Origin: Paenibacillus lignilyticus | GTDB lineage: Bacteria; Bacillota; Bacilli; Paenibacillales; Paenibacillaceae | Length of the DNA: 64,000 nt | Assembly (NCBI RefSeq): GCF_017942085.1 | Contig: NZ_JAGKSP010000002.1 | Span: 868,001-932,000 of the forward strand | Reading direction: 5' to 3' | Shown here: positions 62,803 through 64,000 of the stretch, piece by piece | Numbering within the stretch: position 1 is the first letter of the stretch | Layout of the letters: every line of letters starts with the position of its first letter | Translations under genes and position numbers: made by a program | Notes under the pieces: model-generated | Told to the model about the DNA's origin: nothing | The model's input: the letters and a program-made list of their open reading frames with translations, nothing else | Databases searched by the model: none

Positions 62803-62894
62803 CCTAACTCAGAGTAGATTGCTTTAATCAAATATCCAAAAATCGCACCAAGAACCGCAATTAATATAATAATCCGAAGTAACTCCAGTATCAC
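62803..62894 (-). pseudogene. Small membrane protein, N-terminal scrap fused to the ABC remnant
   Basis: In another frame, from a GTG at 62894 (AAGGAG 19 bases upstream), the DNA reads VILELLRIIILIAVLGAIFG then YLIKAIYSELGV, a single membrane segment. It then runs out of family into the ATPase scrap. The two scraps meet at about 62802. Confidence 0.5.
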
Positions 62895-63035
62895 TCTAAT
62901 AATAGTAAACCGCTCCTTAACAGAAATTAGAAACTCATCTCAGAAGTAATGTAACAATTAATTACAATTCTTTCTTATTCGGAAGGAAATTCCTCCCTTA
63001 TCATTGAAGATATAGGACTAAAGGAGGAATACGAA

Positions 63036-63509
63036 GTGACTACAAAAACCCAGCGTAATTTTCAGCGACAGATGAGGAAGGTTCAAAGGGAGGCCTCAAA
63101 AGTTCAAACTGCTGCTTTTTACAGTTATATCGCAGATGATGTCATAAAGACTTACTATGATGAGAAGAAAATAAGAAATAGTTTTAACCTGTTCCGTATC
63201 ATTAGAGTTGCTATGTTTATTCTCATTGCTGCTACAGTTCTGTTTGGGATTATTGGTTACCTTGCATCTGAGAAGAACCTCATCTCGATTCCCATGACAA
63301 CATTGTTCATTAGCATGATCTTCTTGTTCTTCGGAATCCTACATCCGAAGTTGGTTTTCTTCGTTAAATCAAGACTTGAAGTAATCGGGCTTTATGCTTT
63401 ATGGCATATCAATAATTGTTTCGATGTTTGCGGTCGGATTCTGCGCTTAGATCATTGGCCAAGCTATTGTAATGGAACCTCTATCTTTTCTACCAATTCC
63501 GCAATCTGA
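63036..63509 (+). CDS. Two-segment membrane protein, probably frameshifted near its end
   Basis: 157 residues. GTG start after AAAGGAGGAATACGAA. A basic N-terminal half is followed by two membrane segments (IIRVAMFILIAATVLFGIIG and TTLFISMIFLFFGIL). After about residue 125 the tail turns polar and atypical. A +1 frame there reads YGISIIVSMFAVGFCA and stop (63449-63451), a natural membrane ending, so a one-base indel near 63400 is likely. Function unknown. Confidence 0.55.
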   Translation: MTTKTQRNFQRQMRKVQREASKVQTAAFYSYIADDVIKTYYDEKKIRNSFNLFRIIRVAMFILIAATVLFGIIGYLASEKNLISIPMTTLFISMIFLFFGILHPKLVFFVKSRLEVIGLYALWHINNCFDVCGRILRLDHWPSYCNGTSIFSTNSAI

Positions 63510-63967
63510 GTTATGAAAAGATCACCGCTGACTGCAATATTTAAACCTAAGCCAACTTCACGAAGCTTCTTTTGCAATTCTTCATAATTTTCTTTATCCT
63601 CACTGGTTAAATCGGCAAATTTATATAGCTCATCATGAGGAAATTGACTCAATTTGTTATACAATTTACTAAGGATATTCTTATCATGGTTAGAGAGCGT
63701 TCCCAATTGACCACCGGATGTGATACCATGCCATATACCGTTCAATACGTCTCCCAGTTCAACAGTCACCAGGTTCGGTTCCGACCAATTATGGGCAACT
63801 TGGTTTGAAATTAAGCCTTCCAATTCGACTAAATTCGTTTGTACCTCGGTAACGAGTATCTGTTGTTTAACAAAATTAATCCTCATATATCCCCATGCCA
63901 CTAATGCGATTAAAGCGATATTCAATCCAACTGAGATCTTTACTATTACCTTTTGTTTTTTGCTCAA
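63464..63967 (-). CDS. Membrane-anchored hypothetical protein
   Basis: About 167 residues: an N-terminal membrane anchor (VKISVGLNIALIALVAWGYM), then a helical soluble region (TEVQTNLVELEGLISNQ, later EDKENYEELQKKLREVGLGL). The TTG at 63967, 8 bases after AAGGGG, is the likely start. It overlaps the frameshifted tail of the opposite gene. Family not recognised. Confidence 0.6.
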   Translation of the reverse strand: MSKKQKVIVKISVGLNIALIALVAWGYMRINFVKQQILVTEVQTNLVELEGLISNQVAHNWSEPNLVTVELGDVLNGIWHGITSGGQLGTLSNHDKNILSKLYNKLSQFPHDELYKFADLTSEDKENYEELQKKLREVGLGLNIAVSGDLFITQIAELVEKIEVPLQ

Positions 63968-64000
63968 TCGTACAACCCCTTTCTCTTTGAACATCACCGT

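Overview
The window looks like chromosomal DNA of a spore-forming, glycan-degrading Firmicute of the Paenibacillus/Cohnella type. This is inferred from the following: four complete LplB/LplC-type carbohydrate importers with large lipoprotein receptors, a gamma-type spore protein-like gene, catabolite-repression (cre) boxes, purine-rich ribosome binding sites with frequent TTG/GTG starts, and a membrane-bound AraC-type sensor-regulator. No intact rRNA operon, tRNA, CRISPR array or prophage was seen.

Layout. 0-5 kb: a partial serine hydrolase, a scrap of 23S rRNA, short direct repeats, small hypothetical genes (several broken), an aminoglycoside-phosphotransferase-like gene, and a chimera of an ECF sigma fragment and an FtsK fragment. 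5-9 kb: sugar importer 1, preceded by a perfect cre box. 9-10.7 kb: a kinase-like protein and a small Gly/Tyr-rich protein. 10.8-20.6 kb: mannoside-type locus with a LacI regulator, GH130 phosphorylase, importer 2, a PhyH dioxygenase, a DUF1861 protein and a decayed CBM32 enzyme. 21.5-32.9 kb: importer 3 with a GH95-like glycosidase and a Gfo/Idh/MocA oxidoreductase, controlled by a divergent AraC-type sensor that overlaps a second solute-binding gene. 33-35 kb: GntR regulator, SDR remnant and enolase-superfamily dehydratase (sugar-acid use). 35-40 kb: small surface and spore genes, collagen-like scraps, aldehyde dehydrogenase, P-loop kinase and a beta-hydroxyacid dehydrogenase. 40.6-41.7 kb: truncated IS110 element. 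42.2-51.1 kb: importer 4 with a GH50-like enzyme, a PHP hydrolase and a LacI regulator. 51.5-55.5 kb: two truncated IS110-family genes flanking an AT-rich nucleotidyltransferase gene that sits between two attC-like sites. 55.6-64 kb: ECF sigma/SRPBCC pair, two WYL regulators (one divergent from an MFS exporter), GNAT acetyltransferase and small membrane or lipoprotein genes.

How it works together. Each import locus couples a receptor lipoprotein and two permeases to one or two glycan-active enzymes. None carries an ATPase gene, so they probably share a genome-encoded MsmX-like ATPase. Regulation is local (LacI, AraC) plus CcpA at some promoters. A second theme is decay: at least a dozen gene scraps, frameshifts and clean deletion joints lie between the operons. 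The most unusual structure is the integron-like cassette at 53-54.3 kb.
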